Shown: piece after piece, positions 43,678 through 52,368 of the stretch
How the letters are laid out: each line of letters begins with the position of its first letter
How positions within the stretch are numbered: the stretch's first letter is position 1
Source of the DNA: Olegusella massiliensis
GTDB taxonomy: Bacteria > Actinomycetota > Coriobacteriia > Coriobacteriales > Atopobiaceae
Reading direction: 5' to 3'
Length of the DNA stretch: 64,000 nucleotides
Assembly: GCF_900078545.1 (NCBI RefSeq)
Contig: NZ_FLLS01000002.1
Span: 434,001-498,000 of the forward strand
Notes under the pieces: model-generated
Told to the model about the DNA's origin: nothing
Seen by the model: the letters and a program-made list of their open reading frames with translations, nothing else
Database searches by the model: none
Made by a program: the position numbers and the translations under genes

Positions 43678-44823
43678 CTATGCAAAGGGAATGACCGTAT
43701 TGCCTACTTTGACACAAGCAACATCATTCACGTCAATGATTTGAGGAAGCCAGAGAGAAGTCTTGACCCGCTGCTTATCAGCGTTGCGATCAATCACACC
43801 ACCACCATTGCTCTTAAATTTAATAACCTGTCCATCAACCATCGTCAATTCAATAGGCATCTCGAGATAGCTGGTCTGTTGAGCGCTCATCTTGTCGGGA
43901 GCTTTGCCACTAGGTACATTGCTAAAATCATCCATACGGTCATCGGTGGTGAACTCAAGACTCAACGCCACAGGAGACAAGCTACCAGAGCAAAGCTCAG
44001 CGGTATGACCGTTGTAGGTAAACTTACTTGCCTTTTTGAGATTGTGACCCGTATTCTCATAATCCATCTTGAAGTGCAAATCCCACGTACCTTTTTGCAC
44101 CGTAGTCCTGTCCGCGCCTTCACCCGTGCGAGTAAGGTCTTTAAGGTGAACATCCATCGTGGCTCCAGTAAGCTTGCCGTCCGTTGCCATCTGTACGACA
44201 TACTGGATGGAGTTATCGCTGGGATCTGCATCGTAGAAATAGGAAGAACCGTATTGTCCGTACACTACAGGTTCAAGCGTTACCAAACCCGTACTGAGAT
44301 CCGTGTTGTCCTCCTCAAAGCCTAAAGGCAGCTGACCGTAGTTGTTAGGCTTGATGTCAAAGGCACTACCGTCATCTTTACTCAGTGAAAACACAATAGC
44401 GTAACAGCTGTCATCGCCAATAATGGAGTCAGCGGTAACGGTCATGCCATTGTTGCTCACTGAGGCACCGATAGGCCGACCAATCTTGTTGACAATCTCG
44501 GTCTTTACCTCTTTTCCAAAGAGTTGAGCTGCGGCAAGGGAGGGATTAATACGGACGATGCCTGTAGCAACAGCAACGCCAGTGCCTGCGATAAGAAGTG
44601 CAGCTACGGAAGCAGCAGCGACCGCAAGGCGTGGCAAGGCATGGGACTTTTTCTTAAAGGGAATCACGTTACTTTTCACTTTCTGCGCAAAATTCTGCTG
44701 GAAATCCAGCGACGTGCGCTGTTCAATCTGCTCTGCTTGAGCGACAAGACGCTCTGCCATCTGAGTCTTTGCAGTCTCAGAGAATTTCAACTCGTCCATA
44801 GATGTGCGGAACTGGGTACTCAT
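43678..44823 (-). CDS. DUF4179-type anti-sigma-like membrane protein
   Basis: 381 residues, ATG overlapping the sigma factor stop by ATGA. Cytoplasmic N-terminus of about 65 residues (helical, MDELKFSETAKTQMAERLV), one membrane helix at about 67-86 and a large extracytoplasmic beta-rich domain (DUF4179 plus a second domain). In Firmicutes such proteins are encoded next to sigma-70-like factors and are thought to act as their membrane regulators, so binding of the sigma factor by the N-terminal tail is the natural inference. The repeated acidic loops may bind metal or wall components; the sensed signal is unknown. Confidence 0.8.
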   Translation of the reverse strand: MSTQFRTSMDELKFSETAKTQMAERLVAQAEQIEQRTSLDFQQNFAQKVKSNVIPFKKKSHALPRLAVAAASVAALLIAGTGVAVATGIVRINPSLAAAQLFGKEVKTEIVNKIGRPIGASVSNNGMTVTADSIIGDDSCYAIVFSLSKDDGSAFDIKPNNYGQLPLGFEEDNTDLSTGLVTLEPVVYGQYGSSYFYDADPSDNSIQYVVQMATDGKLTGATMDVHLKDLTRTGEGADRTTVQKGTWDLHFKMDYENTGHNLKKASKFTYNGHTAELCSGSLSPVALSLEFTTDDRMDDFSNVPSGKAPDKMSAQQTSYLEMPIELTMVDGQVIKFKSNGGGVIDRNADKQRVKTSLWLPQIIDVNDVACVKVGNTVIPFA

Positions 44824-45350
44824 CGTGCATCCCCCTCTAAAAGCTTGCGTAGGCGGCGGCGCCCACGGCTAAGACGAGCCGTAACTGCGGCTTCACCGCT
44901 TTCGGTCATCTCTGCAATCTGACGTGCAGAAAGGTTCTCGTAGTAGTACAGGTAAATTGCCATGCGCCACGCTGGTGGCAGTTGTTGAAGCTGGGCTAAC
45001 ACATTGCTGGAAGCGGGGCTTTGCTCGATATATTCGGGGGCTGCGATATCCCATCCTATGGATTCACGCTTGGCCTCGAGAGAATCAACGCGCGAATACC
45101 GAGCACTTTTGAGCTGATCTTTGCAGGCATTAATGGTGACCCTGATAACCCACGCACGTTCGTGTTCAGAATCCATAAATGCCTGGTCACGTCGATAACG
45201 CAACAGCAGCTTGAGCAAGACGTCCTGACAAATATCCTCCGCATCTGCTATCTGACCCAAATAACTTGCAGCAAGGCGAAGTATAAGGTCAGCATATAAA
45301 TCCACCAAGCGGCGAGCCTCAATGCTAGACATTTCATACTCTTCGGGCAT
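44820..45350 (-). CDS. ECF-type RNA polymerase sigma factor
   Basis: 176 residues from ATG at 45350 with AAGGAGGG upstream; an open stretch of 40 codons before it has no family match. Region 2: LVDLYADLILRLAASYLG, then DAEDICQDVLLKLLLRY and AWVIRVTINACKDQL. Region 4: LQQLPPAWRMAIYLYYYENL followed by SARQIAEMTESGEAAVTARL as the -35-reading helix-turn-helix. Drives expression of an unknown regulon, probably including itself. Co-translated with its DUF4179 partner. Confidence 0.9.
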   Translation of the reverse strand: MPEEYEMSSIEARRLVDLYADLILRLAASYLGQIADAEDICQDVLLKLLLRYRRDQAFMDSEHERAWVIRVTINACKDQLKSARYSRVDSLEAKRESIGWDIAAPEYIEQSPASSNVLAQLQQLPPAWRMAIYLYYYENLSARQIAEMTESGEAAVTARLSRGRRRLRKLLEGDAR

Positions 45351-45484
45351 CTCATCCCTCCTTTCGCATCTTGTCGTTGTAGGCTGCGCATCCTCACTGC
45401 ATATACGAACGTACAGCGAAAAGCTGACACCAATCTCATAAAAACAGCACCATTTAGTTCTGCTGCGCACCTGAGAAAATGAGT

Positions 45485-45516
45485 GAGTTGCTATATTTTC
45501 GAGTTGCTATATGTTC
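45485..45516. repeat. Two tandem 16-base repeats upstream of the sigma gene
   Basis: GAGTTGCTATATTTTC (45485-45500) is followed directly by GAGTTGCTATATGTTC (45501-45516), one mismatch. Located between the kinase gene end and the sigma factor promoter region, so possibly a direct-repeat binding site. Confidence 0.6.
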
Positions 45517-45523
45517 CTTATGA

Positions 45524-46546
45524 CTAATCATTAATAAATAAGCTTGCGGTGAATCCCTCTTCCCACTTTGAATCTACTTCAAGCTGGATATGAATATCAT
45601 CTGCAAGCTGTTTTGCTAAATAGAGCCCCATACCGGTGGATTTCTTTCGTAGCTCACCGGAATCGCCAGAAAATCCCCGTTCAAAGAGGTACGGGAGATC
45701 GCATTCTTTTACGCCCTGGCCATTATCGGAAATCCGCAGCAACACTCCGTTTTCGCGTCCTCTGGCTTCTCTTGTTGCAAGAAAAGAAAGAACAGGCAAC
45801 GCTCCGGCATACTTGATTGAGTTGCTCACCAGTTGGCGGAGGATAAATTCCAGAGCTCTCGGATCCGTGAACACGCGAACGTCCAAAGTCACGGGATCAT
45901 AACTCAGCTGAAACCCTTTTTCTCTCAACGATGACCCATAGTCCGCAAGGACTTCCTCAACACAGCCCAACAGAGAGATGTCTTGGAACAAGTAGTCCTT
46001 CTTCTTGCTCTTTATGCGGTGGTAAAAAAGAATTTGGGAAACATAGCGCTGTGTTTCATTGCAGATATAGTCCAGTTTGAAAAAGAGTTCCGGCGGAATA
46101 GTTCCATCGTCATTATCAAGAATCATCGTGAGCAGCGAAAGGGGTAATTTTATCTCGTGCGCCCATGTTTCTACGTAGTCCTCATAGTCTTGTTGCTCTC
46201 TCATGCTCTGCTGAATCAATTCGTTCTTCTGCTGAAAGCTATTGAAAAGCTTCTTTAGAACCTCTTCTTTTTCTGCACCATACAAGTCGTAGAGGCTATC
46301 GAGGTTCTCTGCTGAGCTTGGGTCGTCCAAATAGCGCAGCAGGACTTTTTCTTTTTGCTTTTCTTTTCTCATCAGAAGGAGACAAATGGCGATAAAAAAG
46401 ACAAGGGTCGCCAAGACAATCAAGCCCATCAAAGCAGTCAAGGCTTCAATATCTGCCATCCAAAGAAGAAAGATGCAGAATCCATCGACCGCTAAAATCG
46501 TCAGTAGCCACGGAAGATAGGGCTTGATGTGCTTGAGTTCACGCAT
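45524..46546 (-). CDS. BceS-type intramembrane-sensing histidine kinase
   Basis: 340 residues from ATG at 46546 (AAGGATG upstream), overlapping the response regulator by 8 bases; ATG at 46555 is too close to any Shine-Dalgarno. Two membrane helices (about 9-28 and 35-58) with almost no extracellular loop, the layout of intramembrane-sensing kinases. H-box VETWAHEIKLPLSLL, N-box LRQLVSNSIKYA, G1 ISDNGQGV, G2 STGMGLYLAKQLA. In Bce modules this kinase does not sense the drug alone but reports transporter flux. Last gene of the unit. Confidence 0.92.
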   Translation of the reverse strand: MRELKHIKPYLPWLLTILAVDGFCIFLLWMADIEALTALMGLIVLATLVFFIAICLLLMRKEKQKEKVLLRYLDDPSSAENLDSLYDLYGAEKEEVLKKLFNSFQQKNELIQQSMREQQDYEDYVETWAHEIKLPLSLLTMILDNDDGTIPPELFFKLDYICNETQRYVSQILFYHRIKSKKKDYLFQDISLLGCVEEVLADYGSSLREKGFQLSYDPVTLDVRVFTDPRALEFILRQLVSNSIKYAGALPVLSFLATREARGRENGVLLRISDNGQGVKECDLPYLFERGFSGDSGELRKKSTGMGLYLAKQLADDIHIQLEVDSKWEEGFTASLFIND

Positions 46547-47222
46547 CTTGGTCATCCTTCACCAAGGTATACCCTCTGCCTTGAATATACTGGATATGCT
46601 GAGGAATTCCCAAGTCTTTTAACCTCTTTTTCAGACGCGTAATATTCACGTGGAGCGCATTTTCATCGATATACTCCGTCGTTCCCCACAGTGATTGCGA
46701 TAGCTCCTTTTTGCTTAGATAAGGCGTCTCTGCCAAAAGAAAGCTTTCTAGAAGCTTTCCTTGGTTTCCTGGCAAAACCACAGACTGGTCGTTGAAATAC
46801 AGCGTATACGTATGGCGATCGAGGAGGAACTGCTCGCCTTCAAGCAGGTTTTTTCTTCCCTCATAGCGCTTCAATACATTAGAAATCCTTGCAAGCAGTC
46901 TTTCTTTTCGGAAGGGCTTGGTAAGGTACTCGTCTGCACCCAAATCAAGAGCTTGCAGCTCGTCTTGCAACTGATCTCTGGAGGTAAGCACAAGAACAGG
47001 GATGGTGCTCTTTTTCTTGAGAGTCCGACAAATCTGGAAGCCATTTTCCCCAGGAAGATTTATATCAAGCAGAACTAAGTCCGGCGAAAGGCATAGCAAC
47101 TGATCGGACACACCGTGAAAGTCTTGGATACATTCGACCACATAGTCTGCTGCCTGTAGCATGGTCTCAAGTTCCCTGCGAATCATAGGCTCATCTTCGA
47201 CAATTGCAATGCGTTTCGCCAT
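46539..47222 (-). CDS. BceR-type response regulator
   Basis: 227 residues. Receiver: IVEDEPMIRREL, phospho-Asp in VLLDINLPGENG, LVLTSRD, Lys in YLTKPFRKERL. C-terminal winged helix with LSKKELSQSLWGTTEYIDENALHVNITRLKKRL. The sequence is of Firmicutes BceR type. Begins 17 bases after the permease stop. Expected to activate the operon that starts at the ATPase gene, through the TTACA/TGTAA site upstream. Confidence 0.92.
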   Translation of the reverse strand: MAKRIAIVEDEPMIRRELETMLQAADYVVECIQDFHGVSDQLLCLSPDLVLLDINLPGENGFQICRTLKKKSTIPVLVLTSRDQLQDELQALDLGADEYLTKPFRKERLLARISNVLKRYEGRKNLLEGEQFLLDRHTYTLYFNDQSVVLPGNQGKLLESFLLAETPYLSKKELSQSLWGTTEYIDENALHVNITRLKKRLKDLGIPQHIQYIQGRGYTLVKDDQDA

Positions 47223-47239
47223 AGACTTCAGTCCCTCGC

Positions 47240-49291
47240 CTATTCCTCCCGAGCTGGCTTCATCAGTGTCCAGAGGTATTGACTACTGCTCTGCTTTACT
47301 ACCCTGATATAGATTGCTTCTACAATAGCAATGAGCACAAGGATGATGGCAACAATGATAAGGAGTTTTCCGCTCTGCTCGCGATATGAATATGGAAGTA
47401 TCCCTTGGAAGAGCGTTTTGGTTCCAAATGCAGCATTTAAGAGTGCCACAAAAATCGGAATCCCAAAGTAGCCATTAATCTGGGCATTTGCCGCACGACA
47501 CAAGGTCTTGTAATCTGCACCCAAATGAATTAGTGACTGATACCTCCGGTGTGCCTTTTGTTGCTCCATCAAAAACTGAATGCCGATGATGGTGTTTCCA
47601 ATAATCAAGAAGATTGTTGCCAAATAGAGCGTGAGATATGCCGATGAGACGATGTAGAAAATCTGCCTACCAGCATTTTGAATATAGCTTTCATAGGAAA
47701 GGCCAGTTCCTGCCAACTGAGTGTTGATGTCAGAAATCGCCATCATCAACCCTTTTTCCTCCACGAGCTTGGACTGCAGGACGCCTCCGAGATAGCTACT
47801 GTACTCCCCTGCCGTCAGCTGATCAAAAAGCTCATCTGGCACTATCCAAGCAAAGGCAATATTGATGATGCGATCTGTCACAAAATTTGTCTGCTGGACA
47901 GCGGGATCAATCGAATAGTTCACACCCGCAATCGACACCGTCGCGCCGCCTTTTAATAGTTTGCTGAAACTCTGTACGACTTTTGTATTGTCAAATAAAA
48001 CGGTTCCCAGGTACAAACCAAGCTGGTGGTCCCCCAGCTCGAGCGGCTTTTTCCCCGCGGCTTTGAGCAGCTCATTATAGCCACTTTCAGATATCAGATT
48101 GTCATCACCACTCACAGAGGACATCAGGGTGACAAACTGCTGGTCATCCATCTGAGACACCAAGGCATTGAGCGCTGAAGGGTCAATGGGGGACCTGTCA
48201 CCGCTGCTCTGATAGGCGCTTCCCAGCTTGATCTCCATCAGAGCCTGGAAGGACCCGTCCAACCCCTTTGAGGCAAGGGTCTGACGAATGTCCTGCACGC
48301 CCATTGTCTCATTGGGCCAGAAGGTGTAGTCCAGTACGTGGTCGTCCTCTTGAATGTACTGAGATGCTACTGCACTGCCATATCCTGCCAGGCAAAAGGC
48401 AGAAAACAGGAGAAGCGAGCAAATCGCCAGCAAGGTGGAGCGAGAAACGATTCCTTCCTGTATTTGGCGGAAATTGAAATCGTGTAGTTTCTTCTTTTTT
48501 GAGTGCTTCATCACCCATTCAATGCCAAAACGCAGTGCATAGAACAGAAGAATGGTGCCAAGCGTGCCACTAAAAAGAACAAGGAACATGAATATGAGAT
48601 TTTCCCACATATGCTCAGAAAGACCCAAATAATAAGCAAGACCAAGACACCCCACTGAGGATATGAAAGCAATAAAGCATGCTTTCTGATTGATTTGTTT
48701 TTTTGCTCCGACAGGCTCAAAGAAAAGTAGCTCACCGATTTCTTTGCTTACCGCGCGCTTGCTGAGAACCAGTATTGCCAGCAATTTCACCAGGGAAAAG
48801 CCTATAACGGTAAAAAGAATCGCAGAGAAGGACAGGGTAAAACGATGTCCCACGATTCCGATGCCAATGAGCTTTACCGTTACGAGACTGATAGCTTCAG
48901 ACAGAATCACCGCAATCGGAAGTCCAATGGCAAGCGCAATCAAACTGTCCCTGACATCCTCCATCAAAATCATGCGAAACAACGTTTTGCGTTTCATCCC
49001 CAGAGTCAGATACACGCCAAACTCATGACTCCTTCTTTCCATCTGTATACTGGACGCAAAATAAACCAGCATCAGCAAAATGAAAAGGGTAAAGACATAA
49101 AACAGGGGCACCATGGCCAAGAGGCGATTGACCGCATCGCTTTCCATTTTTGTCAAAAAGCTAATGACGTCCTGATGCGAGAGGGACAAGATGATATAAA
49201 AAGAGATAACCGACAAGACCATTGAACTAAAGTAGAGCGCGTTGTTCTTTCGATTCCTCTGGCTATTTCGAGCAACTAGCTTAGAAAACAT
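47240..49291 (-). CDS. BceB-type FtsX-like permease
   Basis: 683 residues from ATG at 49291, spaced eight bases from GGAGGTG; GTG three codons earlier overlaps that site. Ten membrane helices: one at the N-terminus, three more in the first FtsX domain, then after about 280-500 a large extracytoplasmic domain (YIQEDDHVLDYTFWP onward) that contacts the peptide, and the last four helices. MERRSHEFGVYLTLGMKRKTLFRMI is the FtsX-family coupling region. Removes or shields target lipids from cell-wall antibiotics such as bacitracin. Overlaps the ATPase gene by 11 bases. Confidence 0.92.
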   Translation of the reverse strand: MFSKLVARNSQRNRKNNALYFSSMVLSVISFYIILSLSHQDVISFLTKMESDAVNRLLAMVPLFYVFTLFILLMLVYFASSIQMERRSHEFGVYLTLGMKRKTLFRMILMEDVRDSLIALAIGLPIAVILSEAISLVTVKLIGIGIVGHRFTLSFSAILFTVIGFSLVKLLAILVLSKRAVSKEIGELLFFEPVGAKKQINQKACFIAFISSVGCLGLAYYLGLSEHMWENLIFMFLVLFSGTLGTILLFYALRFGIEWVMKHSKKKKLHDFNFRQIQEGIVSRSTLLAICSLLLFSAFCLAGYGSAVASQYIQEDDHVLDYTFWPNETMGVQDIRQTLASKGLDGSFQALMEIKLGSAYQSSGDRSPIDPSALNALVSQMDDQQFVTLMSSVSGDDNLISESGYNELLKAAGKKPLELGDHQLGLYLGTVLFDNTKVVQSFSKLLKGGATVSIAGVNYSIDPAVQQTNFVTDRIINIAFAWIVPDELFDQLTAGEYSSYLGGVLQSKLVEEKGLMMAISDINTQLAGTGLSYESYIQNAGRQIFYIVSSAYLTLYLATIFLIIGNTIIGIQFLMEQQKAHRRYQSLIHLGADYKTLCRAANAQINGYFGIPIFVALLNAAFGTKTLFQGILPYSYREQSGKLLIIVAIILVLIAIVEAIYIRVVKQSSSQYLWTLMKPAREE

Positions 49292-50051
49292 ACGGTTCAC
49301 CTCCCAGTCCCGCCATAACCTTTAGAATCCTCTGATAAAAATCTTCCTGAGACTCTCTGGGCTTGTCTCGCCTAAGCTCGTGATAGAGCTTGCCGTCCTG
49401 GATAAAGAGGATACGGCTGCAAAAACTGGCAGAGGCGCTGTCATGAGTCACCATGAGGATGGTGGTCTGAAAATCGCTATTCATCTGGGTAAGTTTTTCC
49501 ATGAGGGTGCGCGCGTTCTTTGAATCAAGTGCGCCGGTTGGCTCATCGGCAAAGACGATTTCTGGATCCAAAATCAAGGCACGCGCCGCCGCCACTCTCT
49601 GCTTTTGCCCGCCAGACATCTGTGAGGGGAACTTATCCATCACTGAGCTGATATCCAGGTACTCTGCCAGCGTCTGCAGGCGCTTCATACTCTCCTGCTC
49701 GGGGATTTCATGAAGGGAGAGCGGAAGCAGAATATTTTCTTGTGCCGTGAGATTATCCAGAAGCTCAAAATTCTGGAAGAGATAGCCTGTCTTGTTTCCT
49801 CGGTAATCAGAAAGTGCATCTGCATTGAATGTAGCGATATTCGTACCGTTGAGGGTAATGGTGCCTGCGCTCGGTTTTACGATGGTCGCTAGGCAATTAA
49901 GAAGCGTGGACTTTCCCGATCCACTACTGCCCATGATGCCCAAAAACTCTCCTGGCATAATCTCGAAGGAGACTCCATCGAGGGCCTTGGTCACCGAGGA
50001 GCCCTTTCCATAATACTTTTTTAGACTTTCAACCTGTAAAATAGCGTTCAT
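49281..50051 (-). CDS. BceA-type ABC transporter ATPase
   Basis: 256 residues from ATG at 50051 with AGGAGG ten bases upstream; an in-frame start eight codons earlier lies inside that site. MacB/LolD-like ATPase: Walker A GSSGSGKST at 41-49, signature QMSGGQKQRVAAARAL, Walker B IVFADEPTGALDS, H-loop MVTHDSAS. The C-terminal extension (HELRRDKPRESQEDFYQRI) is typical for BceA. First gene of the Bce module. Its Shine-Dalgarno lies partly in a long hairpin, see separate entry. Confidence 0.93.
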   Translation of the reverse strand: MNAILQVESLKKYYGKGSSVTKALDGVSFEIMPGEFLGIMGSSGSGKSTLLNCLATIVKPSAGTITLNGTNIATFNADALSDYRGNKTGYLFQNFELLDNLTAQENILLPLSLHEIPEQESMKRLQTLAEYLDISSVMDKFPSQMSGGQKQRVAAARALILDPEIVFADEPTGALDSKNARTLMEKLTQMNSDFQTTILMVTHDSASASFCSRILFIQDGKLYHELRRDKPRESQEDFYQRILKVMAGLGGEPYVF

Positions 50052-50054
50052 GAT

Positions 50055-50098
50055 ATTTGCACCTCCTGGCTTCATTGTAAAAAGCTATAGGTGCAAAT
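50055..50098 (-). promoter_or_regulatory. Leader hairpin overlapping the Shine-Dalgarno of the Bce operon
   Basis: Perfect 10-base inverted repeat ATTTGCACCT / AGGTGCAAAT (50055-50064 with 50089-50098). The loop contains a further GGCTT/AAGCT pairing. The AGGAGG Shine-Dalgarno (50062-50067) reaches three bases into the stem, so folding would restrict ribosome access. Confidence 0.6.
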
Positions 50099-50103
50099 AG
50101 AAC

Positions 50104-50118
50104 TTACAGCTGATGTAA
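50104..50118 (-). promoter_or_regulatory. BceR-like operator
   Basis: TTACA-GCTGA-TGTAA, a perfect 5-base inverted repeat with a 5-base centre, about 55 bases upstream of the ATPase start. It closely resembles the TnACA-N4-TGTAA repeats bound by BceR-type regulators of Bacillus, except for one extra central base. Confidence 0.6.
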
Positions 50119-50412
50119 TGTTCACGCCTCAAGAAGGCATTCAGCGACCTTCTTGTCCCGCGCAAAAGCACACAGAACCAGGCTGGCGGCCCATAAAAAC
50201 AGGCTGCCACAGAGGGTTCAAACTGCAAAGTTTCAAACTACAAATGGTTCAAACTTCGGACTGCCCGTCCACAAAAACCACCGCAGTCCCAAACATCTGG
50301 TCAGATTTTCAAAAAACTCGAAAAACGAACCATCTGTGCTCATAGGTGCCGAAAAATGAACCATCTATGGGAACTTCGCTTTTTAGCATACAGGCGACCC
50401 GCAGCGAGAAAG

Positions 50413-51294
50413 TTAGCGAGGCTCACCCCAGTAGAAGAGGGCTACGGTACCAGGTCCTGTGTGCACGCCAATAGTGCTGCCGATATTGCTGTACTGAACC
50501 TTGCCATTCATCTTGAGGAACACTTCCTCAATCACGTCGCCCACCATATGTGCATCCTCAAGACACTCACTGTTGGAAATAAAAACTTTATCGCTGTAGT
50601 TGAGGCCACCTAAAGCACGCTCTTTCATGATTTCAACAACGCGATTAGCTGCACGTTTTTTGGTACGAACCTTTTCGACCACAGCCAGTGAACCATCGTG
50701 TGCCACATTCATCACAGGGCAAATCTTGAGCATGCCACCCACAAGACCTGCTGCCTTAGAGATACGCCCACCACGGATAAAGAAGGTCAAATCGGTGGAG
50801 AAGAACCAATGATTGAGCTCGAGTTTGTGCTTTTCGGCCCACGCCACCAACTCATCGGCACTCATGCCCTCATCACGCAAGTCGGCTAGTTTGTCAACAA
50901 GCAGACCATAACCCGCAGAGGCCGCAAGGCTATCCACAATATAAATCTTGCGCTCGGGATATTGTTCAGCAAGCAAATCTCGCGCAGTCACCGCAGAGTT
51001 GTAGGTACCTGAAATTCCCGAGCTCAAAGTGAGGTGCACAACATCTTTTCCAGCCTCAAGCGTTGGCTTAAACAAATCAACGTAGCCACCCACACTTACC
51101 TGCGATGTATGCGCTTCGGAACCCGCCAAGATCTTGGCATACAGCTCGGCAGGGGGCAGACTCTCACCAAAGTCATCCTTGCCATCTACCCCATCTATAT
51201 GGAAATTAAAATATGCATACGAAATAGTGCGCCTATCAAGATACTCGCGTGGAAGGTCGACGGTAGAGCAGCAGCTCAGCACATATGAAGCCAT
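50413..51294 (-). CDS. DegV-family fatty-acid-binding protein
   Basis: 293 residues, ATG at 51294 with only a weak GGTG upstream. DegV fold: N-terminal SYVLSCCSTVDLPREYL, the lipid-pocket segments EAHTSQVSVGGYVD and HLTLSSGISGTYNSA, IVDSLAASAGYGLLV, FFIRGGRISK and the end IGVHTGPGTVALFYWG. These proteins bind a fatty acyl chain, and FakB-type members present it to the kinase FakA; no fakA is nearby. Leftward, separate from NudC. Confidence 0.93.
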   Translation of the reverse strand: MASYVLSCCSTVDLPREYLDRRTISYAYFNFHIDGVDGKDDFGESLPPAELYAKILAGSEAHTSQVSVGGYVDLFKPTLEAGKDVVHLTLSSGISGTYNSAVTARDLLAEQYPERKIYIVDSLAASAGYGLLVDKLADLRDEGMSADELVAWAEKHKLELNHWFFSTDLTFFIRGGRISKAAGLVGGMLKICPVMNVAHDGSLAVVEKVRTKKRAANRVVEIMKERALGGLNYSDKVFISNSECLEDAHMVGDVIEEVFLKMNGKVQYSNIGSTIGVHTGPGTVALFYWGEPR

Positions 51295-51429
51295 ATTTGC
51301 ACCACTTTCCTGATGGGGACGTTCTTATCCTACTACCGATTGCTCATAAACATAAAAAAATTCAGAGGGTGAAGCTAACGTAACTTATTCCAAGAGTATG
51401 ACCAAACTTGTTGAGCCGCCAACAAGCGC

Positions 51430-52359
51430 TTATGGGGCATAAGGATTGAATCCCTGCGCAAATGCAGAAATCATCAGATTGGTAAGGCTTGAAGTATCGC
51501 GGCGCGGCATGGGAATTTCGTCTCGATGCAGCCATACGGCACTGCGTAACTCACCATGATCCACCGTCACATCATCTCTTGTGGCCTCACACCAGTAGCC
51601 CACCAAGATAGAAGATGAGAAAGGCCAAGGTTGTCCACGCCAATAACGCAGTTTGCTCACCTCAAGCCCAACCTCTTCCTTAGTCTCACGTAGCACTGTT
51701 TGCTCAAAACTTTCACCCACCTCGGTATAACCTGCAACCAATGCATAATTGTCGTAGCGATAGTGTGCGCGAGCATATTTTGTCAGCAATAAACGCTCAT
51801 GACTTTGGTCAAGAATCCCCACAATAACGCCTGGATTGATGCGCGGATAAATCACATTTCCGCAGGCAGGACATACTATCTCGCGGCTTTTTGGGGCAAG
51901 CTCGGTAGGATAGCCACACGCTCCGCAAAAACGATTGTTCCGATACCAAGTTGCCAGTTGATGACCCGTAATTGCGGCAAAGGCCAACCAGCGCGGAGAA
52001 GCAAAGCGTAATTCACGAATACTTTCCCAAGAAAAGCGCGGGGAAGAAAAGCCTTCAGCAGCACCGGCTTCAGACATGAGCACCTCTGCTGCATCCGCAG
52101 CACGGGCAAGAAAAAAGTCCTGCTCATCAACTGAAAAGAGGTAGACCAAATCTAATTCGGCGGCACTACAAGAAAAATCAGAAAAGCGTGGTAGTTCCAG
52201 ATTGCCTCCCAAACGAACGCCTGAGTTATCTTGGGATTTCTCGCCCGTCAGATAACAGAAAATCTCGATAGCGCGGCAACACAAAACAATGCTTTGTGCC
52301 TGAGGCTCTTTGGGTACATAACGATTGGAAAAGGCATGCTTGCCAATATCTTGAATCAT
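51430..52359 (-). CDS. nudC: NAD(+) diphosphatase / NADH pyrophosphatase NudC
   Basis: 309 residues, AGAGG before ATG at 52359. Zinc ribbon RFCGACG...IVCPACG (four Cys) in the middle, then a Nudix box GYTEVGESFEQTVLRETKEE followed by VGL, and the NudC-specific GQPWPFSSSILVGY. Cleaves NADH or NAD(+), and in other bacteria removes NAD caps from RNA. The N-terminal 130 residues form the usual NudC-specific domain. Ten bases behind DUF554, so likely in one operon with DUF554 and the L,D-transpeptidase. Confidence 0.94.
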   Translation of the reverse strand: MIQDIGKHAFSNRYVPKEPQAQSIVLCCRAIEIFCYLTGEKSQDNSGVRLGGNLELPRFSDFSCSAAELDLVYLFSVDEQDFFLARAADAAEVLMSEAGAAEGFSSPRFSWESIRELRFASPRWLAFAAITGHQLATWYRNNRFCGACGYPTELAPKSREIVCPACGNVIYPRINPGVIVGILDQSHERLLLTKYARAHYRYDNYALVAGYTEVGESFEQTVLRETKEEVGLEVSKLRYWRGQPWPFSSSILVGYWCEATRDDVTVDHGELRSAVWLHRDEIPMPRRDTSSLTNLMISAFAQGFNPYAP

Positions 52360-52368
52360 GAGCTACCT

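Larger units (their letters stand above)
50052..50412. repeat. Repeat-rich intergenic region
   Basis: 361 bases without a gene. Three TTCAAACT copies at 50217, 50232 and 50248 (15-16 base spacing) and a 19-base near-identical pair GAAAAAYGAACCATCTRTG at 50320-50338 and 50351-50369 (31-base spacing). The part nearest the ATPase start holds the operator and leader hairpin of the Bce operon. Confidence 0.65.

Noticed and set aside
43585-44325. 246-codon frame antisense to the DUF4179 gene
   Set aside because: Shadow of a well-supported membrane protein gene; no family match and wrong codon pattern.
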